Made by a program: the position numbers and the translations under genes. Under the pieces are notes generated by a model. That model made no database searches and was not told where the DNA came from. It saw only the letters and a list, made by a program, of their open reading frames with translations. From Ryuthela nishihirai (Eukaryota; Arthropoda; Arachnida; Araneae; Heptathelidae): DNA of 64,000 bases. Position 1 is the stretch's first letter. Each line of letters opens with the position of its first letter. Location of the stretch: assembly GCA_038380435.1 (NCBI GenBank), contig JAWZYU010000004.1, positions 22,604,001 through 22,668,000 on the forward strand. Reading direction: 5' to 3'. Shown here in pieces: positions 47,485-58,518 of the stretch.

Positions 47485-48851
47485 TGTAAATGGTAGCTAG
47501 GTATACACTGGAAGGAGAGCTATGCCCCAATATCCTGTGATGATGCACAGAACCAGGCAGGCATAGCACTTGAAGTCCAACCCCATCTTCTGATGCTACA
47601 GACCTTTAGTACCCTTCAAAAGAGATATTCTCTTCTGGAAGGGAAGGGCTGCTGTTAGTACCTTTCAAAAGAGATCTGGACAAAACTGATCTTGACAACT
47701 ATGGCTACTTTTCCTTTTTTTTTTCTACCCTGCTGAAGAGTGGTCAACCACACAGGGTCCTGGTGCTGACCATATAAACCCACTGGACTGGACAGATATA
47801 TGGCTCTGAGCTTCATTATGGATCCTGATTTTGCTGCACTAGTGGGCTTCTGTGGAGGGAAAATCTTCCGCTGTGTTTTCTGTTTGTTTGTGGGTTGACA
47901 GCCCCAAGTGAATAGATTCACAGGATATGTTCATCAGCTGGTGGATAATTCTGAGCAGAGGTCATCGCAGGCACCTGAACTCTCTGCTTCTATTGGCATT
48001 GTCAAATTCTACATTGGAGGAAGTCTTCCAGTGTAGATGGCTTCAGCCTTTAGTGGTGGGGGAATGGGTTTTTCTACCCTGCTGAAGAGTGGTCAACCAC
48101 ACAGGGTCCTGGTGCTGACCATATAAACCCACTGGACTGGACAGATATATGGCTCTGAGCTTCATTATGGATCCTGATTTTGCTGCACTAGTGGGCTTCT
48201 GTGGAGGGAAAATCTTCCGCTGTGTTTTCTGTTTGTTTGTGGGTTGACAGCCCCAAGTGAATAGATTCACAGGATATGTTCATCAGCTGGTGGATAATTC
48301 TGAGCAGAGGTCATCACAGGCACCTGAACTCTTTGCTTCTATTGGCATTGTCAAATTCTACATTGGAGGAAGTCTTCCAGTGTAGATGGCTTCAGCCTTT
48401 AGTGGTGGGGGAATGGGGCTTTGCCCCATGTCTGCGATTAGGGGGCTGTTTGATATTGTCGGCATTCCCTCTCTCAATAAACATCGTTTCCTTAAACATC
48501 CCCCTAACCATTTTCTCTCCATAGGTAGTTGGAATGTGAGGACTCTGCACAGAGCTTTTTCTCTTGATGTCCTCACACAAGAATTCCACCATTATAATTT
48601 AGATATTCTCGGCTTGCAAGAGACCAGATGGACAGATAAAGGTCAGATTCTTAAAAATAATAAATTTCTCTTTTCAGGGAGGGACGACAATAAGCATCAC
48701 CAAGGCATGGGTCTGCTTCTCAGCAGACACGCTAGTGATGCTCTTCTAGGATAAAGGAAAAAGGAAAAGGAACAGATAAAGGAACAGATAAGGAAAAGGA
48801 ACAGATAAAGGTCAGATTCTTCAAAATAATCTTAAATTTCTCTTTTCAGGG
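47485..48851 (+). mobile_element. RTE-like LINE, copy RTE-8, 5' part with duplicated leader
   Basis: Starts TGTAAATGGTAGCTAGGTAT and runs through the leader into the endonuclease (48386-48754: LFDIVGIPSLNKHRFLKH, GSWNVRTLHRAFSLDVLTQE, LQETRWTDKGQILKNN, LLSRHASDALLG), then breaks at 48752. 48753-48851 is a scrambled end with GGAACAGATAAAGG repeats and a second pass over CAGATTCTTCAAAATAATCT. The leader contains a 349-base tandem duplication. The reverse transcriptase is absent. Confidence 0.85.
47720..48417 (+). repeat. Two tandem 349-base units in the RTE-8 5' leader
   Basis: Unit 1 is 47720-48068 and unit 2 is 48069-48417. Both run from TTTTTCTACCCTGCTGAAGA to GGTGGGGGAATGGG. I count only about two differences (CATCGCAGG/CATCACAGG and CTCTCTGC/CTCTTTGC), so the duplication is recent. 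Other RTE copies have one unit. Confidence 0.93.
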
Positions 48852-50378
48852 AGAATTCCTGAATAACAAAAAAACATTCACTTGAAGCAAGAAAACCACT
48901 CCCATTTTGTAATTTTCTTTTCTTGGTACCATACTTTGAGAAAAGTATAGGCTTTTTGCCGACTATGCTGAGTCATATCAACGAGTCAACTTTGGAATTT
49001 TTTTTAAATAAATAACCTATCAACTGTAATAGGACATGCTACATACCAAATTAAACAGAATTTAATTACGAATTTTATGAAAATGAAAGATTAAACCAAT
49101 TTACAAACATAATTTTAACAAGACCTTTTCACAGGAATATAATGAAAAAATAGATCAGACTATGCAATTAAGGCTTAATTTTGGAAAACCTGATGAATAA
49201 AAATAGCTAAATTATATGTTAATCAAAAGTAACTTTCTTCCCAAATAATATAATATTTACATGAAACATGAATTTTATTTCTTTTAATGATTCTTTTCAG
49301 TGTGGTACATTTTAAAACATCGGCCAGTATTATACAGGGTTACTTCAAATGCTTGCATTAATGGGATCTGTCCAGTTTATGGGTGTTAAAGTTTGGCAAT
49401 ATTGGCTCAAGTGCTGAAAAGTTTGTGCACCAAGGGTAAAAAAAATCGTGCATATCATCAGAGTGGCACAGCAAATATATTTATTGAAGGGGGGGGGGGG
49501 AGGAGTTATTTTTAAAACTTATAATTTATAATAAAAAAAAACTTCTAAAAAAGAATTAGGGGGAATAAAACACCCTCAATGTAATTGGGGGGGAATCAAT
49601 ACGGAGAATTCAATAATTTATGGAAATGACATAAACCTATAGAAATGAAAACGAAGGTTTAATTATAAAAGTATAAATACTAACTAGATGAATGGTCACA
49701 TTATCCTAGTGGCAAGAGAACGCTTGCTGCATTCATCCATTAAATAGCCACTTAAGTTCATGTGTGAGCAATACCTAAGTCACTGCACTCAAAGAACTGA
49801 ATCTGCTCTGCTGTGATCCATTTGAAGCTGACAGTTTCATAACAACTCTGGCCTTGCTTGCTCTGGCTAAGAAGGTTGTTATTACTTACAGTTTCGATTT
49901 TATGAGCAGGAAAGATGCATAGAATGTTGTGATAAATGATATAATTGATAAAAAAAAAAATGCTAGGAAAGTGAAGTAGGTTTAAGGCAGAAAAGAGTGT
50001 AAAACTGGAGGAAAAAACACAGAGGTATGTATTTTGCAATTACTTCAAAAATCTTCTGTTTCTAAAAATAGCAGTTTTTCCTTAACTTTCAGTGATTTTC
50101 GAAACTTTAAGGGAAAATTTATTGATAATAATTCAAATCAAATTTGTGAGCTTAAATCAGATAGTTGCTTCAGCAGAGAGTAACATTAACAAATACATAG
50201 GCAATACCATTTAGTGTTTCTAAGAAATGGCATTTAGATAGCTTTAACAAATTATGTATATTATAGTTTAATAAAATATGCATCAAATGAAAAAAGAAAA
50301 TATTATATTTCAAACTTTAATTGTGTTTTTAAAAGATATATATGTAATAAAATTTCCAAAAAGCATTTTTATTTTTTA
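48852..50378 (+). mobile_element. Dispersed repeat X, copy X3
   Basis: Colinear with X2: CTTGGTACCATACTTTGAGA (48924), ACCAAATTAAACAGAATTTA, GAATTTTATTTCTTTTAATG, TTGATAATAATTCAAATCAA. Cut at the right by the 5' end of RTE-9. No SINE-B here. G-run at 49489-49501. Confidence 0.75.
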
Positions 50379-53300
50379 AAGTAGCTAGATAGTAACTGGA
50401 AGAAGAGTTATGCACCAATCCCCTGTGATCATGCATAGAACCAGCCAAACCTAGCTCCTAATGTTCAATCCACATTTTAGTGGTGCAGGCAGTTAGTACT
50501 TTTCAAAAGAGATACTCTCTTGTGGAAGTGAACGGAAGGGGAGGGCTGCCAAATTAGTGTGGCCTACTGATCTGGACAACTATGGCTACTTTTCCTTTTT
50601 TTTTTCTACCCTGCTGAAGAGTGGTCAACCACACAGGGTCCTGGTGCTGACTATATAAACCCACTGGACTGGACAGATATATGGCTCTGAGCTTGATTAT
50701 GGATCCTGATTTTGCTGCACTAGTGGGCTTCTGTGGAGGGAAAATCTTCCGCTGTGTATGTTTATCAGCTGGTGGATAATTCTGAGCAGAGGTCATCACA
50801 AGCACCTGAACTCTTTGCTTCTATTGGCATCATCAAATTCTACATTGGAGGAAGTCTTCCAGTGTAAATGGCTTCAGCTTTTACTGGTGGGGGAACGGGT
50901 CTTTCCCCCATGTCTGCGATTAGGGAGCTGTTTGATATTGTCGGCATTCCCTCTCTCAATAAACAGTTTCTTTAAACATCCCACTAACCATTTTCTCTCC
51001 ATAGGTAGTTGGAATGTGAGGACTCTGCAAGAGCTTTTTCTCTTGATGTCCTCACACAAGTATTCCACCATTATAATATAAATATTCTCGGCTTGCAAGA
51101 GACCAGATGAACAGATAAAGGTCAGATTCTTCAAAATAATCATAAATTTCTCTTTTCAAGGAGGGATGACAATAAGCATCACAAAGGTGTGGGTCTGCTT
51201 CTCAGCAGACCCACTTATGAACGACCCAGTTATGCTCTTCTAGGATATGAGTGCATTAATGAAAGGTTTCTTACAGCAAAATTTCAGACAAGCGTTAAAG
51301 ACTTGAATGTTATCTGCTGTTATGCCCCCACTAAGGATGCCGATGAGGAGGATAGGTTTTACGGACAACCTCAGGATATTTTGATTCTGTCAAGAAAGGA
51401 GATATTACTCTTGTTCTTCGTGACTTCAATGCCAAAGTTGATATTGACTGACTTTTGGGGAGGAGTGATAGGCCCTATTGGTAGCTGCAATGGGCAACGT
51501 CTCCAACAGGTAAGTAAACTCAATGGTTTCAGAATAACCAACGCTTATTACAAACACTGCGACATACATAAGTACACATGGGTTTCACCTGATGGGCTGC
51601 ATAAAAATATGATTGATTATACATGAATTAACAGCAAATGGGCTATGTCTGTTAAGAATACCAGGTCATATAGGGGAGCTGAAATTGGATCTGACCATTA
51701 CCTTGTTAAAAGTGTGTTGCAACTTAAACTTAAAAAGTGTTGTGCTAAGGTTAAAAAATTTACTTTTAATACTGAAGCTCTGAACGACCCAGTTATAGCC
51801 AAAGCTTACCATGATAGGTTACTTAGTCATTATGACAGTCATGGTATGCTTACTACTGAAGTTGAGGAAGAATGGGATCATTTTAAACAGGCTTTTTTGG
51901 ACACTAACAGTACTCTTTTAGGAAAAAAGGAGCAGAAGAGACAGAATTATCTGAGTGATAAGGTACTTGAGCTTATTTCGGAAAGAAAGAATTGAAAGCA
52001 TTACAGAGAATTTAATAAACGTGTAAAAGATCAGTTAGCTCCTGATAAGAATCTTTGGCTTGATGGTTTGGCTGGACAAAGCCGAGGAAGCAATTAGACA
52101 GCACAACAGCAGAGAGCTGTACCAGATAGTTAATGTTTTGTGTGGTAGAAAACGGACAGGCATACAGAGATTGAAGGATAAACAAGGTAAGGTTATAGAA
52201 GGTGAGGATTCTGTCATGGCTAGGTGGGCTGAGCATTTCAGTGATATTCTAAACAATGTGGTTAGTTCTATTCCCATTGTTGCAATGATGACATTTTTAA
52301 TGTAACACAATCTGAATTTATTTTGGCTGTTTCTAAACTTAAACTACATAAATCCCCAGGGGTAGATGAAATTACTACGGAAATGCTTAGAGCTGGGAAT
52401 GTTTCGGTTACCACTTGGATGACTGAAATTCTGAATATCTTTTATGATACAGGCATGGTTCCTAAGGATTTTGAGAGCTATTGTTATCCCTATTTTCAAA
52501 AAAGGTGATCGCAGTTCTTGTGATAACTATAGGAGTATCAGCCTACTCTCTGTTCCAGGTAAAGTTCTTTCCATGATTGTGCTTAATAGAATTAAGAATC
52601 TGGTTGACAGGCAATTGCGTGATAAGCAATGTGGATTCAGAAGTGGTAGGGGATGTGTGGATCAGATATTTACACTTAGGCAATTCTTGAGAAATGTTTA
52701 GAGTTTCAGAAACCTTTGGTTGCTAGGTTTGTTGATTTCAAAAAGGCTTTCAACTCTGTTGATCGTCATAATTTGTGGCTGATTGTGAGATCATATGGTA
52801 TACCTGACAAGTTAGTTAATATAATGAAAGCTCTCTATAATAACACTGAGTCGTGTGTGAGAGTTGGTAAGGCTTGTAGCAATTGGTTTAGCATTACTTC
52901 TGGTATTTGACAAGGGTGCATTTTGTCTCCTTTTCTCTTTAGCTTGGTTATTGATTATGTTATGCGAAATTCACTTCAAGGGAAAGATTTTGGCCTTAAA
53001 TGGACTGGAGATAAGAAAATTTCTGATTTAGATTATGCTGATGATTTAGCCCTTTTGTCAAATGATGTTGATGAGATGAACTCTTTCATTCGAGCTGTTG
53101 ATGAAACTGGTAGTAGAGTAGGTTTGGTTATAAACAGAGAGAAAACTAAAGTGATTAAAATTGGTCAGGCAGGCTGTGATTCAGTTAATCTGAATGGTTG
53201 CAGTCTTGAGCAAGTGTCACAGTTTAATTATCTCGGGAGCTATGTAACAAATACTGATGATGTGCGGCGTGAGATGAACAGACGAATAGGGATTGCTGCC

Positions 53301-53583
53301 AGGACTTTTAAGAATCTATGGAGAGTGTGGAGAAATAGGCGTATACACCTAAAGACTAAAATTAGACTGTATAATAGTTTGGTTCTTTCTAGGGTTAGTT
53401 ATGTTAGTGAAACTTGGATGCTGTGTAAACAAGATAACAGGAAACTAGATGCTTTTCATTCCAGATGCTTACGCAGTATCTTGGGCATTAGGTGATTCAA
53501 CTTTGTAACTAATGATGAGGTTAGGCAAAGGAGTTTGCAACCTCCTTTAAGCAGCATATTGTGCAGAGACTCCGCTGGTTTGG
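50379..53583 (+). mobile_element. RTE-like LINE, copy RTE-9, 3'-truncated
   Basis: From AAGTAGCTAGATAGTAACTG through leader, endonuclease and reverse transcriptase to GACTCCGCTGGTTTGGG, where the family sequence stops about 330 bases before its normal end. It is followed by (GGAC)-like sequence and RTE-10. A leader segment around 50752 is deleted compared with RTE-8. Confidence 0.87.
51010..53495 (+). pseudogene. RTE-9 ORF: endonuclease and reverse transcriptase, frameshifted
   Basis: 51189-51626: GYECINERFLTAKFQTSVKD, CCYAPTKDADEEDRFYGQ, and a region where the GDFNAK box is lost by frameshift. 51645-51995: GSDHYLVKSVLQLKLKK and the linker. 52323-52910: KLHKSPGVDEITTEMLRAG, VDFKKAFNSVDRHN. 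52923-53495: LDYADDLALLSNDVDEMNSF with an intact YADD, and QFNYLGSYVTNTDDVRREMN. At least six breaks, including a stop in SGIRQG (TGA for CGA). Confidence 0.83.
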
Positions 53584-53617
53584 GACGGACGGACAGATGG
53601 ATGATTATTATTACTCT

Positions 53618-54968
53618 TAATATGGCTACTTTTTAATATTTTTTTCTATCCTGCTGAGGAGTGGTCAGCCACAGAGAATCTTGGCATAGACTACATTTAT
53701 CAGACTTGAGATTTAATAATGATTATGAGCTAGATTATGAATCCTGAACTTGGTGCACTGATCTACTGCTAATGAGAAAAAATCTATTGCTTTGTTTTCT
53801 GTTTGTTTGTGAGTTGAGAGCACCAAGTGAAGAGATATAACTCAGCATATTTTTAAAACTTTATAAACAGGATACTTTATATCATCTGGTGGATAATCCT
53901 GATCAGAGGCCATCACAAGTACCTGATTCCCTGCTTCTACTGGTATTCTCAAACCTATACTGGCCCCACCAGTCTGGGACGCTTCAGCCTTTAGTGGTGG
54001 AAGAAATAGGCATTTCCTCCATGCCTGTGATTAGGGGGCTGCTTGATATTGTTGGTACCACTTCTCTCTATAAACATAGTTTCTTTAAAAATCCCACTAA
54101 ACTTGTTCTTTTCATAGGTACATGGAGTATATGGGTTGGGTTGTTTTACCTCTAATCGGCACTTTTTTGCACACAATGGGCTAAATGGCCAGGTCACAGG
54201 GACCTCGAAGGCTCAGAGAAGGTTGGAGGTGGGGACCCACTGGAACAGCTGTTGGGAGACAGATGGTAGTTCCCGTCAAGGCCATCCAGTGTGTTCTTTA
54301 ATGTGAACAGGGTATGGCTCTCCCATACATGGGACCATGACTTAACGTCCCATCTGACGGACAGTGGCCTTTCCAAGCCCATTGGTGTCCCCTACTGACA
54401 GTGAGCAGAGCCGGGAACTTTGCGGAGATAAATCTCAGCACTGGCCCAGCTGAGGAAAAAAAAAACCTGGGATCAAACCTGGGAACTGCAGATTACGAGC
54501 CTGGTGCGCTACTGAGTCACCCATGCCCCTTTGGAGTATATGGACTCTGCACAGAGATTATTCTCTGGATATTTTCACACAAGAATTTCAGAGCTATAAC
54601 CTCAATATTCTGGGCTTGCAACAGACCAGATGTACAGGTAAAGATAATATATTTAAAAATAATTTTCAATTTCTCTTTTCAGGGAGCAATGATGCATCTT
54701 CAAGGTGTAGGTTTGCTTCTCAGCATACATGCCAGTGATGCTCTTTAAGGATAGGACTGCATTAATGAAAAATTTCTTACATTTAAATTTAAAACTAGAT
54801 TAAAGACTCAAATATTATCTGTTGTTATGCATCCACAGAGGACTCTGACAAGGACAAGAACGATATGATAATCTGAATTCTATCAAGAAGGAGATATTTC
54901 TCTTGTGCTAAGTGACTTCAATGCTAAAGCTGATAGGCCCTTTGGCATTGGCAATTGCAATGCCAAAA
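53618..54968 (+). mobile_element. RTE-like LINE, copy RTE-10, 5' part, split by a SINE-A
   Basis: Leader from ATGGCTACTTTTTAATATTT, start codon at 53889 (MDNPDQRPSQVPD), 54001-54134, then after the SINE 54544-54968 with CTCTGCACAGAGATTATTCT and GACTTCAATGCTAAAGC. Family sequence stops at 54968, where repeat Y begins. Strongly decayed. Confidence 0.82.
54135..54531 (-). mobile_element. SINE-A, minus, inside RTE-10
   Basis: 397 bases between TGGAGTATATGG at 54123-54134 and 54532-54543 (12 bases). The head is damaged (ACCTGGGATCAAACCTGGG, a small duplication around box B). Confidence 0.9.
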
Positions 54969-54969
54969 A

Positions 54970-55445
54970 ATGTGTTTGGTCATTCCATATCAAATCAACT
55001 AAAATTTCGGAAAAAGTTCACCACCCATCACAGAATTCAATGACCTTTACCTAAATGTTAGTACACATAAGATGTCTAATTGCCTAAAATGTTTTGAGTC
55101 AAAAACGTTTGTAAGGAATTATAATTATTTAACCTAAGGGGAAAATATACAAACTGCAATTGTGACTAAGAGGTTTCTATTTTTTTCTTTGCTTCTATGG
55201 TTGTTGAGAAGACCAAACCTTGGTTCCTGATGTAGATTTTGATTATTAATTAAAAAAATCAAATTTTCAAAATGTATTATGGTTTTAAAAAAATATTAAA
55301 AAAACTAGAAGTTTTAAATTGTGAAAAAAAGTGATGCCCTTACACATAAAAAAATTAAACTGACATGTGTTGTACATTATACCCCATAGAAACTACAAAA
55401 TTTGGAGTATGGTCATTTCATTCATAACAAGAAAAAAAACATTGA
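54970..55445 (+). repeat. Dispersed repeat Y, copy Y2, left arm
   Basis: Starts TGGTCATTCCATATCAAATC. The first 200 bases match Y1. 55190-55445 is matched in inverted orientation by 57990-58245 (GCTTCTATGG, CTGATGTAGATTTT, AAATTTGGAGTATGGTCATT). Confidence 0.7.
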
Positions 55446-57587
55446 AGTTGTAGCAATGTTAATGCTAATGATGCACTTCAGGGCATAAACATGATTACTT
55501 CTGTTTAATTTTTGAGGAAAAATATTTCTTTGCCGAGATTATCTTCAGAGGCAGTCGCCCAGGATGCCAACGACAGAGGGGTTCCAAGACAGGCTTAATC
55601 AAATAATAGAAACTTTTTTTTTCATTTTCTAGACTTCACAACATTAATTCTTATCATACTCGTACTTGACATTTCTAAAATATATTAAAAATAAAATCAT
55701 AATTCTCTTGATTACTATGTCAGTAACTTAGCCCTTTTCTGTTTAAATGATTATACATTCACTTCGAATTATTTATGACTAAATTGTTTATTATGAACAT
55801 ATTTTACAATAACAGTTATTTCATCAGCAATGAATATGACTTCGTTAGAAAGAACTAAATTTAAACTTGCGCATGTGCAATTTTTTCCATTCATTAAGTT
55901 AGAAGGACCATAGGGGTGCCAAATAATTTTCTTGTCCAGAGCACCAAAAGAGCTAGGGACAGCACTGTTCAGTTTTTGTTTATTTGGAGTATACTAGTTC
56001 AGCTACGTGACTACAAATTTGGTTTCATTTCTCCAAAAGAATTTGTATTGTTTCTGGGATATGTGTTAACTTTCAGCTCAAGTTCTCCTCCATTACTGTC
56101 TTTGAATTCCGGGAGGGAAACAAAGATTGCTATCCTATTATAGAATGTTCCCTAATGGAGTAGAATAGGAAACAGAATGATTAACAACCAATGCAGTGAG
56201 ATTTCCCTCCCTATGTACCACTTTAAGTGACACCATTGAAGGAAACAATAGCTATTCTTTCTGGTTGAATTAAAGCAATAAATCAGCATAATTGAAGTCA
56301 GCTGCTCGTAACATGTGAAAGCAAACCAAAAACCAATGCAATGACATCCATGCACTGAACTTAGTGACCAGATTTTTTCGTAAAATTGATTATCAACATC
56401 CAGTATACCTACATCACAATAACCAACTCATTGCTGCAGGATTGAGCTATTAATGATTAGGAAAAGATGAGCAGAGTGATTGCCAGGGGTCTCCAGTGAG
56501 TTTAGGTAAGTTTTATAGAAATCTATTCACATATAATGATTAAAAAGAATTAATATTTTTCTACAGGCAATACCAGGTTAAAACACTTTGGACATTAGCT
56601 GCTACTTTTGTAGAGGAAAAACAATATTTTTACAGTCATATTAATTGCAGAGAAAAAATATTGTTCATTAAGTACAATGATGAAAACAACAATTTAAAAG
56701 TGTATTTAGTTTTAATTAAACAATGCAAAAAAATTTACTGAGAAGATAATTAATTTTGGTTTTATTCTGGTAATTACTAGGGTGAACAAATATCCTGTTT
56801 TTAGAGAAATATATGTGTCCCAAAACAATTTTTTGGGGATGCTTAAATGATTCAGTTTGTGATTACATACAATCCACTCTCCATATGCATAGATTTAATA
56901 CAATTTTTTAATAATGTGGTCACTGTATTATGGCTATTTCTGTAATTTTCATGGACACTGCATTTACAGCTTTTTTTTTTTAATTTGAATGCTCTTTTTT
57001 TTTGTCTGCAAAGTACAAACTCCTGCAAGCACAGTATGTGTGGGCTTTGAATTAGCTGTGCCTTGAGAAAGGAACACTTCTGTAAAACATAGCTTACCAT
57101 CAATTTCCACAGCATAACTGAAATCTTTACTCGATGCTCTTATAGTAGATGAATTATTTCACATCCCAAATACTGTGAATTACCCGTCGTATCTATTGCA
57201 TCATTCTACAACTGCTTTAAGTCAAATTTTATGTGGAGTTACACTTTGGGGAAGAAACATTCCACTTTCAGTAATCTCAAATCATAACATTTAGCAACTG
57301 GTCTAGGCTTTTACCAGTAGAAATCTGGTCGCCCTACGTATCACTCAAAATTCATATTGCTAAATTTATTCCCTCGAAAAATGGGCTTTTTCGTCTGCTT
57401 GTCCATACCAAAGGATGTGAACTTTTATCAACAGCTATATCATTACAGCAACATTATACTTGTGAGTAGCAGCCGAATGGTAGTTGGAGTTACAAAGTTG
57501 TGTTTGAATGCAAGAAGCAGAGCACATGCATTAGGAGGCTCTCCACCTAGTGTGCAGATGAAACGCATCAGTGCAGTCCACTGAAGT
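55446..57587. other. Unclassified sequence between the Y arms
   Basis: AT-rich, no recognised gene. Short frames at 55916-56143 plus, 56852-57115 minus and 57357-57584 plus have no family I know. Could be the interior of the element whose arms flank it, or ORC4 intron. Confidence 0.4.
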
Positions 57588-57599
57588 ACATCATTAGTG

Positions 57600-57976
57600 T
57601 GTGGGGTGGGGGTGGCTCAGTCGGTAGTGCACCAGGCTCGCAATCTACAGTTTCCAGATTCGAGTCCCAGCTAGGCCAACATTGAGATTTATCTCCACAA
57701 AATTTCCCACCCTACCCACAGTCTGCAGGGAACATTGATGGGTGTGGAAAGGCCGCCATCCGTCAGATGGGACATTAAACTGTGTGGAGAGCAATGTCCT
57801 GTGCATGTTAAAGATCATGCTGGATGGCCTTGATGGCAGGCTATCATCTGTCTCACAACAGCTGTCCAGTGGATATCCTCCCCAACTTGCTCTGTCTTCA
57901 GGGTCCTTATGACATGGGCATTTAGACCATTGTATGCAAAAAAAAAAAAAAAAAAAAAAATTGTGTGCAACCCAAC
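57600..57976 (+). mobile_element. SINE-A, plus, with poly-A interruption
   Basis: 377 bases flanked by ACATCATTAGTG at 57588-57599 and 57977-57988. Box A TGGCTCAGTCGG is intact, box B is GATTCGAGTCC, and the anticodon position reads CGC instead of CGT. About 23 A sit before the tail TTGTGTGCAACCC. Confidence 0.9.
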
Positions 57977-57989
57977 ACATCATTAGTGA

Positions 57990-58299
57990 TAACATTGGAA
58001 CAACTTCTTTTTACTGTTTATCAAAGAAATGACCATACTCCAAATTTTGTCCAAAATTTCTAAAGATTATAATGTGCAACACGTCAGTCCTAATTTTTTT
58101 TATCTATTGAGCATTTTTTATATCACTTTTTTTCAAAAACTTAAAATTTTCAGTACATTTTGCAAATTACATTTTTTTTACTGAATTAAAAATAATAAAA
58201 ATCTACATCAGATCATTTGGTTTTTTCATCTACCATAGAAGCAAAGGAAAATAAATAAATTAAAATTTTAAAAGGCATCTATCATCCTATATGACCCAA
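57990..58299 (-). repeat. Repeat Y, right arm, inverted
   Basis: Reverse complement of 55190-55445 at roughly 70 percent. The match fades beyond about 58260, just before the palindrome. Confidence 0.65.
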
Positions 58300-58472
58300 A
58301 AAAGTAGAAAATAAATCTAAAGCATATCGATGGCATAATCAATCACTGTGTTCGGTTCACTTCAAAGATAGATAGGGTGCAGGTAAATCGGTGGTCTATC
58401 ATCCTTTGAAGTGAATTCGAACTCGGTGATTGATTGCACCATCGATATGCTTTACATAAATTTTCTACTTTT
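58300..58472. repeat. 173-base near-perfect palindrome
   Basis: Arms of about 76 bases (AAAGTAGAAAATAAATCTAA..., TAAAGCATATCGATGG, CAATCAATCAC) around a loop GGTGCAGGTAAATCGGTGG. The outside flanks read ATATGACCC and GAGCCATATA. Non-coding; a foldback-type miniature element or hairpin. Confidence 0.85.
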
Positions 58473-58518
58473 CAGAGCCATATAAAGAGATATGTATCTT
58501 TATACATTTTAATTTATA

